Of a stretch of 64,000 nucleotides of DNA, positions 51,001 to 62,738 are shown one piece after another. The notes beneath the pieces were generated by a model that saw nothing but the letters and a program-made list of their open reading frames with translations, had not been told where the DNA came from and made no database searches. The DNA comes from Balanoglossus misakiensis (Eukaryota; Hemichordata). Numbering within the stretch: position 1 is the first letter of the stretch; every line of letters starts with the position of its first letter. The position numbers and the translations under genes were made by a program. The stretch is from positions 5,828,001-5,892,000 of the forward strand of contig CM082593.2 of the NCBI GenBank assembly GCA_040954595.2. The letters run 5' to 3'.

Positions 51001-52135
51001 TGATTTAATCAATGACCAGCTGCACAATGGTAGTGATAACTGTGATGCAAAGAAGGGGAAAACTAACAGCAATGACATTCCTGAACTGAAAAATCCAGCG
51101 ACATGTTGGAACGAAAATACCAATGATGCAACTCTACAACAATCATCAGCTGAACCTCTAGATGAGACCGTTGACAGTCTCTGTAGTACAGGCGTCGGTG
51201 TTGAAGCTTGTCTTAGGACAACAGCATCCAACGAAGGCGATGACAGTGTCACAACCGAGTTGGAAACATACAGAAATTCTGCCAAGGAAGCTGTCAGTGA
51301 CCCGAGTGGAGCAAACCGTACACCTTCTGAAAAAGGAGTAAATGTGAGTTTACAAACTATCGACACGGAAGGTAAAGTCCCTACAAAGACAGAACCATCA
51401 AGGTCGAAGAGTCAAGATGAGAAGCATCCTGAACCACGTGGTGTCGAAGACAACAGGAGAGATGAAGCAGGCCAACGAGATGACGGCAGAGAGGCAGTCC
51501 AGAAACATGTGGGTACAACTAGAACTGGCTGTGCAGAAGAAAAGTCGCATAAAGAATCTTCAAGCAAATCTGTTACTTCAAGAAACTATGAACGCGAGTC
51601 CACATCCAGGAGAGAGGACAAGAGAACATCAAGAAGAGTTCCATCGTTGCTTGATACACGTGAAGACAGATATCATGGCTTTCGAAGTAACCAAAGCACA
51701 CAGAGTTTTGGTCGCCCTCATGCTCGACACTATGATCAGTACCAGTCGAATGGTGTTGCCAGTAATGCCCGTTATCAAAATGTCAGCCCAACAATGTCAT
51801 GTAGATTGCCGCCATATCAAAACCAAATGGCTAGAGTTCAAATGAATCATTATGATAGGAGACTTGAGCTTTTAAGGCAACAGCAAGTTTATTATAATAC
51901 ACAAATTGGCAGACGACTTGTGCCTGCTGCGGATCACTATGTCGGTTACACTGCTCGAGTGAGAGCAGTTGGATTTCACCCCTACAGTACTTATTATAAC
52001 AACCACTCCTCTCTTCGGTACAATGGTGGAAGTCGAAGCAGCTTTCAAGCAACCGAAGGAGTTGGTAGCCTTGCTAACAGATGGGCACATGACACTGTTA
52101 TTAATGAAAGATATGCCAATGCCACATGGTTTTGA
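42048..52135 (+). CDS. TASOR/TEX15-type DUF3715 protein, paralogue A (2835 aa)
   Basis: Coding exons 42048-42108, 42373-42794, 43883-44029 and the giant 44258-52135; phases join cleanly. It starts MAGVKLPTDY. Residues about 20-240 are the DUF3715 pseudo-PARP domain: F-M-F-I-E-P-x-x-V, then LGPPLSGINLCRHADVC, then KLVVYK, then the closing strand IYLYEYDDDGLPSHMPSNC followed by PFALVTF. Known members are TASOR/TASOR2 (HUSH silencing scaffold) and TEX15 (germline transposon silencing). The rest is charged and mostly disordered. It has a SUMO-type cluster (VKQE at 792 and two acidic hydrophobic cores through 813), a coiled-coil block about 1150-1260 ending EKRRRQF, a very Lys-rich region about 1300-2100, a 14-residue tandem repeat near 2335-2362, and a Tyr/Arg-rich end. 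A TASOR-like SPOC domain was not recognised. Expected to act in the nucleus; TASOR versus TEX15 orthology is unresolved. Confidence 0.85.
43073..43101. repeat. Perfect 11-bp stem-loop in intron 2 of paralogue A
   Basis: ATTGGATTAAC at 43073-43083 and its exact reverse complement at 43091-43101 enclose a 7-nt loop. It lies in the roughly 1.1 kb intron that splits the DUF3715 domain. Function unknown. Confidence 0.6.
50630..50713 (+). repeat. 42-bp tandem duplication inside paralogue A
   Basis: Two adjacent in-frame 42-bp units (50630-50671 and 50672-50713) encode DDYLASDMELDRSF and DDYVASDMELDSSV. They follow a hydrophobic-acidic stretch (MIVLD) that could be a further SUMO-interacting motif. 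The low divergence suggests a fairly recent slippage duplication. Confidence 0.85.
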
Positions 52136-54022
52136 GTGATGTATGTTTCCATCATGAAATGAACTTGCCATGTTCTTTTTCTCAGATGTTATTGTTCGTT
52201 TTGCCTCACTTCAGAGTTTAAACTTGTTGACAGTACATTCCATACTGATGCTGGAATTAACCCGTGTACAAAACATGAAAGATAATTACATTTTATCGAG
52301 TTAATTAAAAACTGTAGGTGCTTATTACTTAAAAAATTTGGTATTAACAATTGTGTTCTAAAATTTTAACAATATATTAATTGATATTATATTTGTATAC
52401 ATAGATTTCATACTGAATTTTAAAACTTTTCTTTAAACTTTTTTTTGTTACCCACAGTAAGTGACGTGGATGCATTATGTTAATATGCAAAGTATATGAA
52501 GACAAATCGTAGGTCTACCTTAGTTTCTAAAACACGAAATTCTAAACAATGCCAAAAGTCAAGATGAAATGTTGTGTTGCATTATTTATTGTTTCCTTTC
52601 CATTAAAGCATTAACTGTTCAATCATACTCGTGTTTGAATTGGTCTCTACTTTTTAACTCTGGTGTCAGTGACGCAGAGTTTATCCTCTTCTTAAAGTAA
52701 TTATCATACATCTTGGAGATTTTGTGTGCCGGTTCTTAGGAAGGATCTATGTCAAATTTGCTGAAATTCTGATGAAATTTTTATTTTAAAAGATCGTTGT
52801 ATGTGTATGTGCCAAGCCTGAGACTAGTTACAAAAGAATTCCTATAGTCTGTGTTGGAGATCGGGAAAAGATGGCAAATTGGGTGAAAAGAAGGGACAAA
52901 AGTAAAAGATAGCAGCGACCCAATCCGATTAGTATCTTTTGCCTTCGTATCAAAATCCTTAACGGCACCGCCCTCAATGACTATCCCCACCCCTTCTGTC
53001 GTAATAGTTGTGGATGAGGTCATCAATGGGTGAGAAAGAGATTGTCAGAATCAGAATCTCGCATTTCTTTATTGGTTTGAGCATGCATGATTTGTATGTG
53101 TTTCAAGCCATACTACTTTACTGGCTGAACAACACGTTTATGCAGGCATTCAGTTTCGACACAGACAAAGAGATATGAAATGTCTCTCGAGGCGTGAAAT
53201 GGCCCGAAATTCATGTGATAATGTAGGCAGTAATAAAACCGACAACACCATAGTCCCACGAGCGCCCTCTTGCGACACCAGATTAATCTGGCAGTAAATA
53301 TTGTATTTGTACGGCGTGTGGAATTTCAGGCAGGTGTGTAATTGTTTGCAAAACTCCCAAAAATTACTCTCTCTGTCTCTCTCTCTCTCTGAGCTCTTTC
53401 GTTTCTCTCTCATCAAAGATCGCCGATTCCCCAGAGAAATGGTTAGATCTGTTCGGCAATCATCGGAAACATTCGGTCAAAAGTTTTACGGCGAACGGAT
53501 GTTGTCGTTTGGTGCGTCTGACGGAAAGAGACGACACGACGTGAACGACTCCATACTTGAGTGAAAATATTCTATTTTTTCCCCGGCAGGCTTGCAGAGA
53601 ATTGCAGACGAAGGTGACGATTTGGAATTAGTCTCTGAAAGATCCCTGACACATCTGCTCATATTCGTGGATGCAAGGTACAACTGTGTGGGCGTGGCAT
53701 GCATATGTTTACTTGTTTACACGGTACACCACACAGATTTGGAATATATCCGGCGCAAATTTTCGTCATTTGGTCGGAGTAACACGTTTTGAGTACATTG
53801 TACTGTTCTAGATAAGCAGCACGTATGCCAGGCAGCCAGAACACAAAATATAAGTTTTCCTACACTGTTCCCAGTGTCCTCAATTTCACGGTCGACCTGT
53901 TATCACTAGGTGAACTTAAGTGAACTTGGAGGTGTTAATTAATTAGTCACTGTGTGTCGAGGACCGACCAAAAATCAGTTTTGACGATTTGGACGGAGAG
54001 AAGACTTGATTCCGGGAAAACC
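52136..54022. other. Spacer between the two DUF3715 paralogues
   Basis: Holds the AT-rich 3' UTR of paralogue A (about 0.5 kb) and the promoter side of paralogue B. A CT-repeat at about 53367-53390 and a short frame starting at the ATG in AGAGAAATGGTTAG (about 53439) encode at most 41 residues (MVRSVRQSSE...) and are not supported as a gene. GTGAACTT occurs twice in tandem near 53920. Confidence 0.4.
52602..52607 (+). terminator. Candidate poly(A) signal ATTAAA of paralogue A
   Basis: ATTAAA about 470 nt after the stop codon, followed by GTGTTTGAATTGG-type downstream sequence. No better AATAAA was seen in this UTR. Confidence 0.35.
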
Positions 54023-57000
54023 ATGACAAGCAAGACAGGTAGGTCCTTGGAAATGTTTTTATGGATCTGGTTCACTTAGTGGACACGACTATACCCCATG
54101 GCAACGATACCATGGCAATGAGGGTGAGTTAGGGTTAGGGTTAGGAGGGTCAGGGGTAGCAATGTGAGGGTGAGTTTAACCCTAACCCTAAAAAACCATG
54201 GTATCGCCCATGGGGTATAGTCGTGTCCACTAAGTGAACCAGATCCGTTTTTATTTCATAACAGTATAAAATTTTGAGCAAATTTGAAGAATTTCTACTA
54301 GAAAAAAATTCTCTCAATCTGCATGTGTAGTCAATTTTCTTGTATCACCAAGCAATTGTTGAGTGACTGTCATGTTTGCTTTAATTGTTCACCAAACTAA
54401 CTTGCATTCCAAACTTAGTGGGATTTGGACGTAAAATTTTTTTGATATAAATTTTTTCTGCTAACAGCTGCGAGGACTCTTCTGGAACCAGGCAGTCAAC
54501 GACAGCAAGATGTGTTTCTGGCACTTATCAACTCATTCTTGGATGAAAATTACATGATAGGAAACGACTGGAAAGTACTGACTGTAGAGGAGTTCTTCAA
54601 TGAAGAGTTTTACACCAACTACCTGAAGACCAAGAAATTACATGAAAAAGTGGACATCGTCCATGGATATGTGCCTGTTGGATTTGAAGCTCTGGTGGAT
54701 GTCATTAGCAACGAAGGGAAGAGTCCTATCACAGATCTAAATCATACGTTAGGAGATGTTAGGAAAGGTGTGAACTTGGGTCTCCATGCTGATGTCTGTC
54801 TGAAGTGGGCTAATCAAAGAAAATATGAAAACGTGTGGATTGTTGTCTATAAGGTACATACAAACATCTACAAAAATTGTCTGTTTTTTATTTATTTTTT
54901 GAGAAATACATCTCAATTTTATCAAAAATTGCTCATGTTGAGTTTTATTCTGGCATACATAAACATGACCATCTTTCTCAATCTGTTACACTTATAGGTT
55001 ATAAAAGGCCGGACTTTGAAAGTGCCTGCAAGGACATCTGAAGGCTGTGAATATATTGATCCAATGCCAGAGTTTGATAATCATTGCTGTGAACGTCCAC
55101 CTAGCATGTCTGATCCTTTGGAACAGCAGGTTAATTCTTCTCAGGTATGACAATGTAGAATCTGGCCTTCTATTGTGGTCCTTTTTTATTTTCATCTAGA
55201 ATGGGAAAAGCAGACAAAATGTTTCCTTTTGGCTGTGTTGATTTTTAAAAATTGTGTTTTTTTTCCCCCTACAGATATTTTTATACGAGTTTGGTGATGA
55301 CAGGGAACCAGTGAACACCTTGCCAAGTCACTGCTTCCCATGGGCTATCCTTTCATTCACAAGACCAAATGCAGCTGAAGTCATAGAGAATACTCGACAA
55401 TTTCAGATGTCTCCTCTCAAAAGTCCACAAGCCGCGAGAGATCACAACAGTTGCCTCTTGCCAGAAAGCAACAATCTGAATCAAGATGAAATTGCTAAGA
55501 AAACCTTGCCTTGTACTGACGATCTGAGCAAGATGTCAGGTACAGGTAGATGGGACAGAAAGTTAAAGGATGATTCTGACCCCAGGATGAGGTCTCATGC
55601 GAAGAATTATGGTCCAATGGCTTCCAGTTCTGGAGTGGGTCAGTCCAGCTCGAACAGAAACCAATCCAATGGAATTGTAACTTTGTCAGAGAGATGGGGC
55701 CAGAGAAAACCTCACTCAACTCGATTTCCAGACCGTGGGAGTCAGAAAGTGTCACCTTTCACAAGAGCGGAAAAAGTTCCTGCTAGAAGAGAGGGGTCTA
55801 ATGCATCAAACCAGATGATGGAGGAAAACCCCTCAGTTTGCACAGAAACAGAAGAACAAAATCAATACAAGAAAGCCAGTTTCAAAGCCGAAACTAGTGA
55901 GAAAATCGTGACTGAAAGGAATGACTGTAAACTCAGGAGAGATGGTGTTGCTGTACATGAAAAGGGCTTTCAAGCAATGGAATCACTGACCTGTACAAAA
56001 GAAACCTCACATGAGACTGAGAGTGCATCCCATGCTGGCTGTCGTGAAGTGGAAAAAGTCACGGATACACAGAAGACTAAACTAGAGAAACTCAACAGGG
56101 ATATTCTCGAAAACCAGAGGAAGTTGGCCAGAGTTATGTCACAGAGGTCGAACAAAAGTCAGAATTCCCTATCATGTGCAAGAACAGATGAAATATCCAC
56201 CAAGATGTCTACGTCTCTCAGTACAGATGTTGATTCAAGAAAAAGTTGTCCAAAAATTGATGGCCCCTCACTGGATGCTGGTGCCAAGAATATAAGTGGT
56301 AATGAGGTTCGTCTTGGTCCAGCTGTGGGAAAAGAAGTGCCAATAAATATTCGGGACCCAAGATTACGAAGAAGAAGAGACAAAAATATGGGTGGAACTG
56401 GGTGTGAAGTTGAATATAAGTCATACAGAAACCAAGACCCGAAGAGATATTCAGATGGAAGCAATGCTCAGAGTGATCCAAAATTTGGCAATTATTGCGA
56501 AAGATATGCAGGGGGTAGCGGGAACAATCCTGGACGTTACAGGCATGATAACTGGAATAGGAGACACGGTAATCATGAGAAGATTGTCTTGCAAGGAAAA
56601 GAATCGTCAGAATACTATGATCAGGATGATTCGCTGGTATTTCACGTTGAAGAAATGCTATATGGATCTAACGGTTCTATGGAAGAAGTTTTGCCTTTTC
56701 TGGAGACTACAGGATCTCCAGGGGTGGACAGGCAATATCCAGAATCGTCGAAGTCGACAAGTCCCGTTGATCCTTGGTTGTCTGAGCACGTGCTTGCAGG
56801 GATAATGGGTTGCCTTCAGCAGATGGGCAAGGTCGGTATGGGCCACCAATCGCAAGACAGTGCACCAGTGTTACGGGAGAAATTGAGATCACCAGACTTT
56901 TCCCCAGAGGAAACTCCCGGTAGCGGTGATGCACCAGAAACGTGCCCCTTCACTCAGGAAGACGTGCTGCAGCTGTATCAGGACACAATACCACGAGATT

Positions 57001-59915
57001 CGGACATCAGCAGCCACAGTTCCACGGACAGCGCCATGTCTGAACAGACAAACGAACTGACGATTGTGAAGTTGAAATCCCAGTTGGCGCATGCAACATC
57101 TGAAGCAATGGCATCGGCTATCAAAGATGCAATTTCCGTGCTATCTAACATGACTGAGCTGGGTCCGAAACCTGACTGTGTGCAGCCCAAAAAAATTCCA
57201 CAGCATGGCAGTGGAAGCAGAGATCCCAGGCTACAGAAAAGAGATAGAAAGGTTTCTTCAGTTGAAGATGTTAAGCCAGTGCATGTGCGTAAAAAGGTGA
57301 ACTTCCATGGAAAACCACTGTTTGAAGATATATCACCCATGAAGACACCTGTAATCCCTCTGGAATGTGGTGACGTTGAGAAACTGCGTGATCCAAGACT
57401 CAAAACCTACAGGAAAAAGAAGAAAAGTCTGACAAAGGAAATAAAAAGTACCAATAATAGACATGCTGACAGTAAGAAGTGTGGAGGACAGTCTGACGAG
57501 AACAAATGCCAGAAGATGTCTGAGCCAGCACATGAGAAGAGTGATCACAAAGTTGAAGATGTCAAACATTCCAAAGATCTTGACAAACCAAAGCAAGGTT
57601 CATCATTTGGCGAAGATGGAAAAACTGACTGCGAGTTTGACAGAAAAAAGAAAGAAAGTGAAGACAAGAAGTTAACTAAGCCAGGCGCCTCAACTGAGAA
57701 GGATCACCCCATTATTAGCGAGAACTCGTTAGATTCAAGTGAAGCACATGGAGGTACCCCTGCAGTTGGAAAAGAGAAAAAATCAGGAAAGGATGTGGAC
57801 AAGATAAAGAAGAAGCTGGCAGCTGCAGGAAATATTGCAACCACAGCAACCAGGCCTGTGTACTGTACACAAGATAAGCCGTCACACGTGAAAAAGAACA
57901 AAGATGGGCCGAAAGCAACAAGACAGGATGTCGGTACCGTCGGAATGGAAGATGCCCATGCGCCCATGGAAAAATTCATCGACATGGGGTATAGGCAACT
58001 TGTTGAACATATCGATATCAAACACCTTGAACTTGTAAGGGATCAGCTGTTAGAAACTTTGATGAAAGAGAGTGAACTCCTAGGAGAAGTGGTGCCAGGT
58101 ACTTCTGCATTAGATAAGGAGTTGGATTCTATTGACTTACAGCTGAAAATATTGAATGATATTGAGCGAAGAAGAGATAAAAGAGTTCAGGGGGAGCACC
58201 TCGTCTCAAGTCTTGTTGATTATGCTGCCAGCAGTAGCAGTTGTTCGATTAATAATTCTAGTAGTCCACATAGAGATGCCTGTGATGACATTGGTACATC
58301 GGGAGGTAAAGGAATAGATCCAGCGACTGATGGAGAAGATGCCAAGGATTATAGACACAAGAAAGAAATGTCAGCTCATCAAACAGATCAAGAAAATGAT
58401 TCATCTGCAGGAAAGGTTGGCAGAGGTTCCATGACTGAGAATGGAGATATCCAACAACCAGACTGTACAACCCAGCATAATGTCACACCAAACTTGACTG
58501 AAACTATCAGTGCAGAAGAAGTGGACACCTGTGGTAAGGAGGAAAGCTTTGGTGATCCTGGAACCCCTTGTCGGGATGAGAGGTCCAACTCGTATCATGA
58601 CGCTGGAATAATTTTAGATGCACATGATAAAGCAGAGTGTGAACTAACACAAGGAGATGCTGAATCCGGTGATAGTCAGAAACGTACACCAACCAAAACG
58701 GATGCCACTGGAAAGGGGAAGGAGATTGCTACTAAAGGTAAAGTCACACCAAAGAAGAAGGGGGACGTGGAAGGAAAGTGTCAAACATCCCAGAAGCAGA
58801 ACACTGGGGGGAAAACGTTGAAGCGTACTCCAGCTAAAGCAAGGGTTAAATCCAAGATGAAAGGTGATAAACATGGAAGAGAGAAAACTGTATCTGAAAC
58901 ACGAAAGGCTGAACATCAAGGTGTCACAAAAGAGCCTCCTGACAACAAGGCAAAAAGGAGACACCTTTCTTCTGAACTAGCGAGCAAGAAGAGAAAGCAG
59001 AGTTCCAAAGGGACACGTCTGACATCGAAAATAACCAAGACATCACACTCCAAGAGTTGTTCAAAAGCTGCTACTACAAAGGACGGTGATGAGACCTGTG
59101 CTGGTAGAAAGAGAAAAGCTGTCTCTCCTACAGAGAGGATGCGTGATGTTGAAAGAGATAAGAATGGTTTCAAGAAAGCAAGCGGGAGGGGTGAGAAACA
59201 TGAGAAGAGAAGTAAACGTGTCAGTGAAATGCAAGAAAAGAAGGAAAAAGATGTGCCGCAGAGTTACAGAATGCATGAGAGTTTTTCACCCCATCATGCG
59301 AGGAAAGACCTCTTCAGCAGCTATCTACCATTTTCAGAGCAGCAAAAGAAAAAGGCAAATTGGTCAAGTTCGGAGTCTGTCTACTCAAATGACAGCCACT
59401 GTCACAGAAGTAGCGGCAGCAGGGGAAGTTCTGGAGAGAAAGGGAGATCCAGGTACAGAAAGCAGTACAGTTTCAGAGAGAGATTTCAGCGGTTTTACCA
59501 TATGTCTTCAAGAAGCTCCAGTCCCGATGACTGGTACCTGCTGAAGAAGCGACTGAAGTATATGGATGACGGGGGCAGAGATAAAAGGCCTGCAAGACGA
59601 AAAGATCACGTATACAAAGAAAGTGGTGTCTCCAACAACAGCTTCGGTCACCGTAAGACAACCAGAGAGACTGCCTCGGGTCTTGGCGAAGAGTGTGCGC
59701 AGACCTGCTCAAAGTGGTACACCAGAAATATTGACTTTCCCATGGAAGATAGTTGTCGAAGTTCAGGATACCAGGAAACTAGACAGGGGGACAGATCCCA
59801 ATACAGAGGTGGATTGCAATACAAGGCCGGTAGAAAGAGGCGTTATAATGTGGACAAGCGGGATACATGGAGTGATTATTCTAGTGACAGCAGTTATTAC
59901 AGCCGTCAGTTGTGA
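54023..59915 (+). CDS. TASOR/TEX15-type DUF3715 protein, paralogue B (1729 aa)
   Basis: Coding exons 54023-54038, 54468-54853, 54998-55144 and the giant 55275-59915. Intron phases (1, 0, 0) match paralogue A, and exon 3 is 147 nt in both, so the two arose by tandem duplication. It starts MTSKT. DUF3715 covers about residues 20-215, with LGDVRKGVNLGLHADVC, IVVYK and the closing IFLYEFGDDREP followed by PWAILSF. The tail has four D-P-R-[LM] basic motifs (about residues 285, 544, 833, 889), a helical block about 1080-1160 ending ERRRDKR that resembles the one in paralogue A, a Lys-rich region, and an SR/Tyr-rich end (SRSSSPDDWY). The tail is about 1100 residues shorter than in paralogue A, and the strong SUMO-type cluster of A was not seen. 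Probably a nuclear scaffold; a silencing role is inferred from the family. Confidence 0.84.
54063..54246. mobile_element. Foldback MITE with TTAGGG-rich arms, copy 2 (8-bp TSD)
   Basis: Same family as 28046-28249 in reverse orientation and about 20 bp shorter in the middle. The inverted ends GGATCTGGTTCACTTAGTGG are intact. A perfect 8-bp direct repeat GTTTTTAT flanks it (54055-54062 and 54247-54254). It lies in intron 1 of paralogue B, about 25 bp after the splice donor. Confidence 0.88.
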
Positions 59916-60298
59916 TGGAGAAATTTCAGGTATGGGGTCACAACTGCTGCTTGCAAAATGTTTTTTTTCTTGATGAAAGATAAATTGATGACTGACATGC
60001 ATTTAGTTTAAAGTGATAAGGTGTTTTAAAACTGTTTGATATTCTTTTTGGGTGCATGCAGAATGCAGAATAAGTGCCTTATAAGTTCATATTAAAATCA
60101 AAACTTTATTTTAATGGGTTTTTGTGACAACATAGTGTATTATATTATTTATTTCCTTTGTCTAGTATAGTTTATAACTTGAACTCAGAAAAATGATTCT
60201 GTGCTATAAAACGAGTATAGTCTGTTTTGTTTGTTATTTTCAAATGTTGTTAACATTCTTTTTGTCAAAAGTGTTCTGATTTCCAGGAGCTGAGTGTT

Positions 60299-60304
60299 AA
60301 TAAA
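60299..60304 (+). terminator. Candidate poly(A) signal AATAAA of paralogue B
   Basis: AATAAA 384 nt after the stop codon, the first good hexamer in the 3' UTR. Confidence 0.4.
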
Positions 60305-60651
60305 AGTTGAATGTATATCTAGCCGAGATGTCACTCTACCAGAACAGGTGATGACATATTAACAACCACTACTTGCCATGATTTTATCTTGCCATTTGAT
60401 CATTATTTTCACAAAGTTCAAGTGTTTTCACCCATGTTTACATTTTTGCAGTTCTCAAAAAAAAAAAGTACTTGCCTGTAACTTGGATCTTGTTAATACC
60501 AGTTCTATTATGTAACTCTATTTCTATTTTAACTCTGTTCTCTACCGGTATTTAAAGCCAATCAACGGAGTCATATTGTCGTTTGCATCAAAGTGGGTTT
60601 CTTTCTTTGTGTTCGTGTATAGTGAATGTGTTGAGTATACTGAGGGATGAC

Positions 60652-60744
60652 TTAACCCTTTCACCCCCAGTTCCCTCTTTAGAGGTCCAACCTTACCATA
60701 GAAAACAATGGGTGTGGACTGAACCATTGTGGCGATAGAGTTAA
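60652..60744. mobile_element. 93-bp TTAA-flanked MITE, copy 2 (piggyBac-like)
   Basis: Nearly the same sequence as 31254-31346 and in the same orientation. The left end TTAACCCTTTCA is intact; the right end is decayed (GATAGAGTTAA). Equal length of 93 bp supports a discrete mobile unit. Confidence 0.72.
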
Positions 60745-61993
60745 GTGGATGTAAAGCGTGGGGTTCTGAAACATTACTTTTTGGAACTCTGTTGTGGTCA
60801 TAGCTCTCCAGAGCGCCCTCACAGTCATCACAACAAAAAGTTTATATTGTTTTGCTCTGTTTTTATTATATATATTATTAAATATTTTTTCTCTTAAAAC
60901 TGGCTTGTTGTTACTGTGGCTGATTGTGTTCAAGTTTTTATCTGGTACATGTACTGGGAAATGCAAGAAATGTTGACTAGTGCGTATTGTTGACCTTCGT
61001 GGTGTATAAAATGGGAATGGGTAAAGGGCAAAGGTCACACAGACGATAACATTATGGTCAAGGTTACTTTTATTCATTCCATTTATAAAATATCTGGATT
61101 AAATATATTGCAGGTCACAGTACATGAATTCTAGGAATTGTCTTTTTGTGCGTGTCGTTATGATACAAGTTTTTATGCAATTACCGGTATTTACATGAAT
61201 AGTTATGGTGACATTACAAGACTTGCAGCATACACTGATCTTGCAAGTTTCAGTCAACAATTTGAAGATACTGACTTGTGTGTTTTCCCTAAGGGTTGGA
61301 TTTTTACACGCTTGTCTGTATTCTGCCATGATTGTTGGTGATCCTGTAACTTGTGCTGAATTTTCACAAGTTATGTCTTTCGTCGGAGCCTGTACTGACT
61401 CACTAATGCATACACTATTACTCGTGAGATAGCAAAGTACCATTTATACTCTCTGGCCAATAGGCTACGTCAATCCCAATATGCACAATACACATATCAA
61501 ACAAAAACCACAACAGGCAACAGGAGTTTGATTGTCATTGCAGTCTATGTACAGTTTAAATCAGTTCAACAAAATTACCAATAGAAAAAAAAATCATGAT
61601 AATAGTTCTCTTCCTTTTGAAAACTAGAACACATAATAATCAAAACATCTGCAGGAATTATTATCATACAGCATCCAAAGTTAAAATTATGAAGATTTAC
61701 AAATGTACTACTTTTTTTCTCTAAAAAACCCAAAGTATTCAAAGATTTCAGTTTAACAAAAATCTATGCTGCTTAAGTAACTGCAAACGACCTTGACCTG
61801 ACTGACACCAAAACTATATACCAAACCTTTAAAACTTGAAATTATTTTTTTTTGTCAAAGGAGTTATCAGAAATTAGAAATGTACATTTAAATCATATAG
61901 TCTACTCTAGTTTCGCGTATGACATGAGATTATGTACATGTCCCTGATAATAAACACTGAAATAGACACCTATCCCAACTAAGTGCTACACCC

Positions 61994-62006
61994 TGACCTT
62001 TGACCT
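61994..62006 (-). promoter_or_regulatory. Perfect DR1 nuclear-receptor motif
   Basis: TGACCT-T-TGACCT on plus, AGGTCA-A-AGGTCA on minus, the ideal RXR/HNF4/COUP-TF DR1. It lies in the convergent 3' spacer, not near a recognised promoter, so it may be chance. Confidence 0.25.
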
Positions 62007-62738
62007 CAAGTTTGACACAATTTTGGACATACACTGTCTACGTTTGAAGATGAACACAAACAATCCAAATGTACACAAATATATATTCATGGTATTTCCC
62101 TGAAATCTTTCATCAAAATAAATTTGATTCAGAGTTTCGTTTATATCGTGTGGAGTCCAGTTATATTTTGAGGTATGCTGTCAAGATTTATTTCAATCAT
62201 TGAGTGCAAACATGAACAAGTGTCAATTTTTGAACAACACTGGTACAATTGTGGCACAAAACATTGTCTTGATTTCCAGAGAAACATTTAATTTTCCCAG
62301 ATTTTGATTATGTACTCTGTGACTTCAAGATTGCACAAAACTAAAATTATATACCATTACCTTTATGGTTTTAGAACATTGTGTTCATAATTTTCAAGAT
62401 AAACAACCCTAGAATCTACACAAATAAAACAACAAATTTATGCACCATTTTAGGGGCAAAAATATGCACTTAGTCAAAAAGTTGTACATATATTGAATCT
62501 GGAAAAAAGGGAAGATTTGCTGGTGTTTTCTAATGCATCATATAATCCAAGCAGTGGTTGGTGGACAAGCAAAATATCAAACTACATGAAGCTTATAGCA
62601 TATGCTTAATATTTTGAAAAGAATTGGTAAATGCTAAGGGTGTACCTTCCTCTGTCTACAGTATCTATAATATAATTGCCTGTCTTCTTCGACTGAGAAT
62701 GTAGAAAATAATCGCGGCCATGATTGTCCTTTTTTCCT

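Larger units (their letters stand above)
59916..62738. other. Convergent 3' spacer between paralogue B and ZDHHC6
   Basis: Contains the 3' UTR of paralogue B (AT-rich, poly(A) signal at 60299), the TTAA element at 60652-60744, and an AT-rich stretch that is likely in part the 3' UTR of minus-strand ZDHHC6. TTTATT at 62187-62192 (AATAAA on the minus strand) is one possible end. Perfect DR1 half sites lie at 61994-62006. No coding gene seen. Confidence 0.45.

Noticed and set aside
53439-53564. Short frame MVRSVRQSSE upstream of paralogue B
   Set aside because: Only 41 codons, no conserved features, and its end does not splice in frame to paralogue B.
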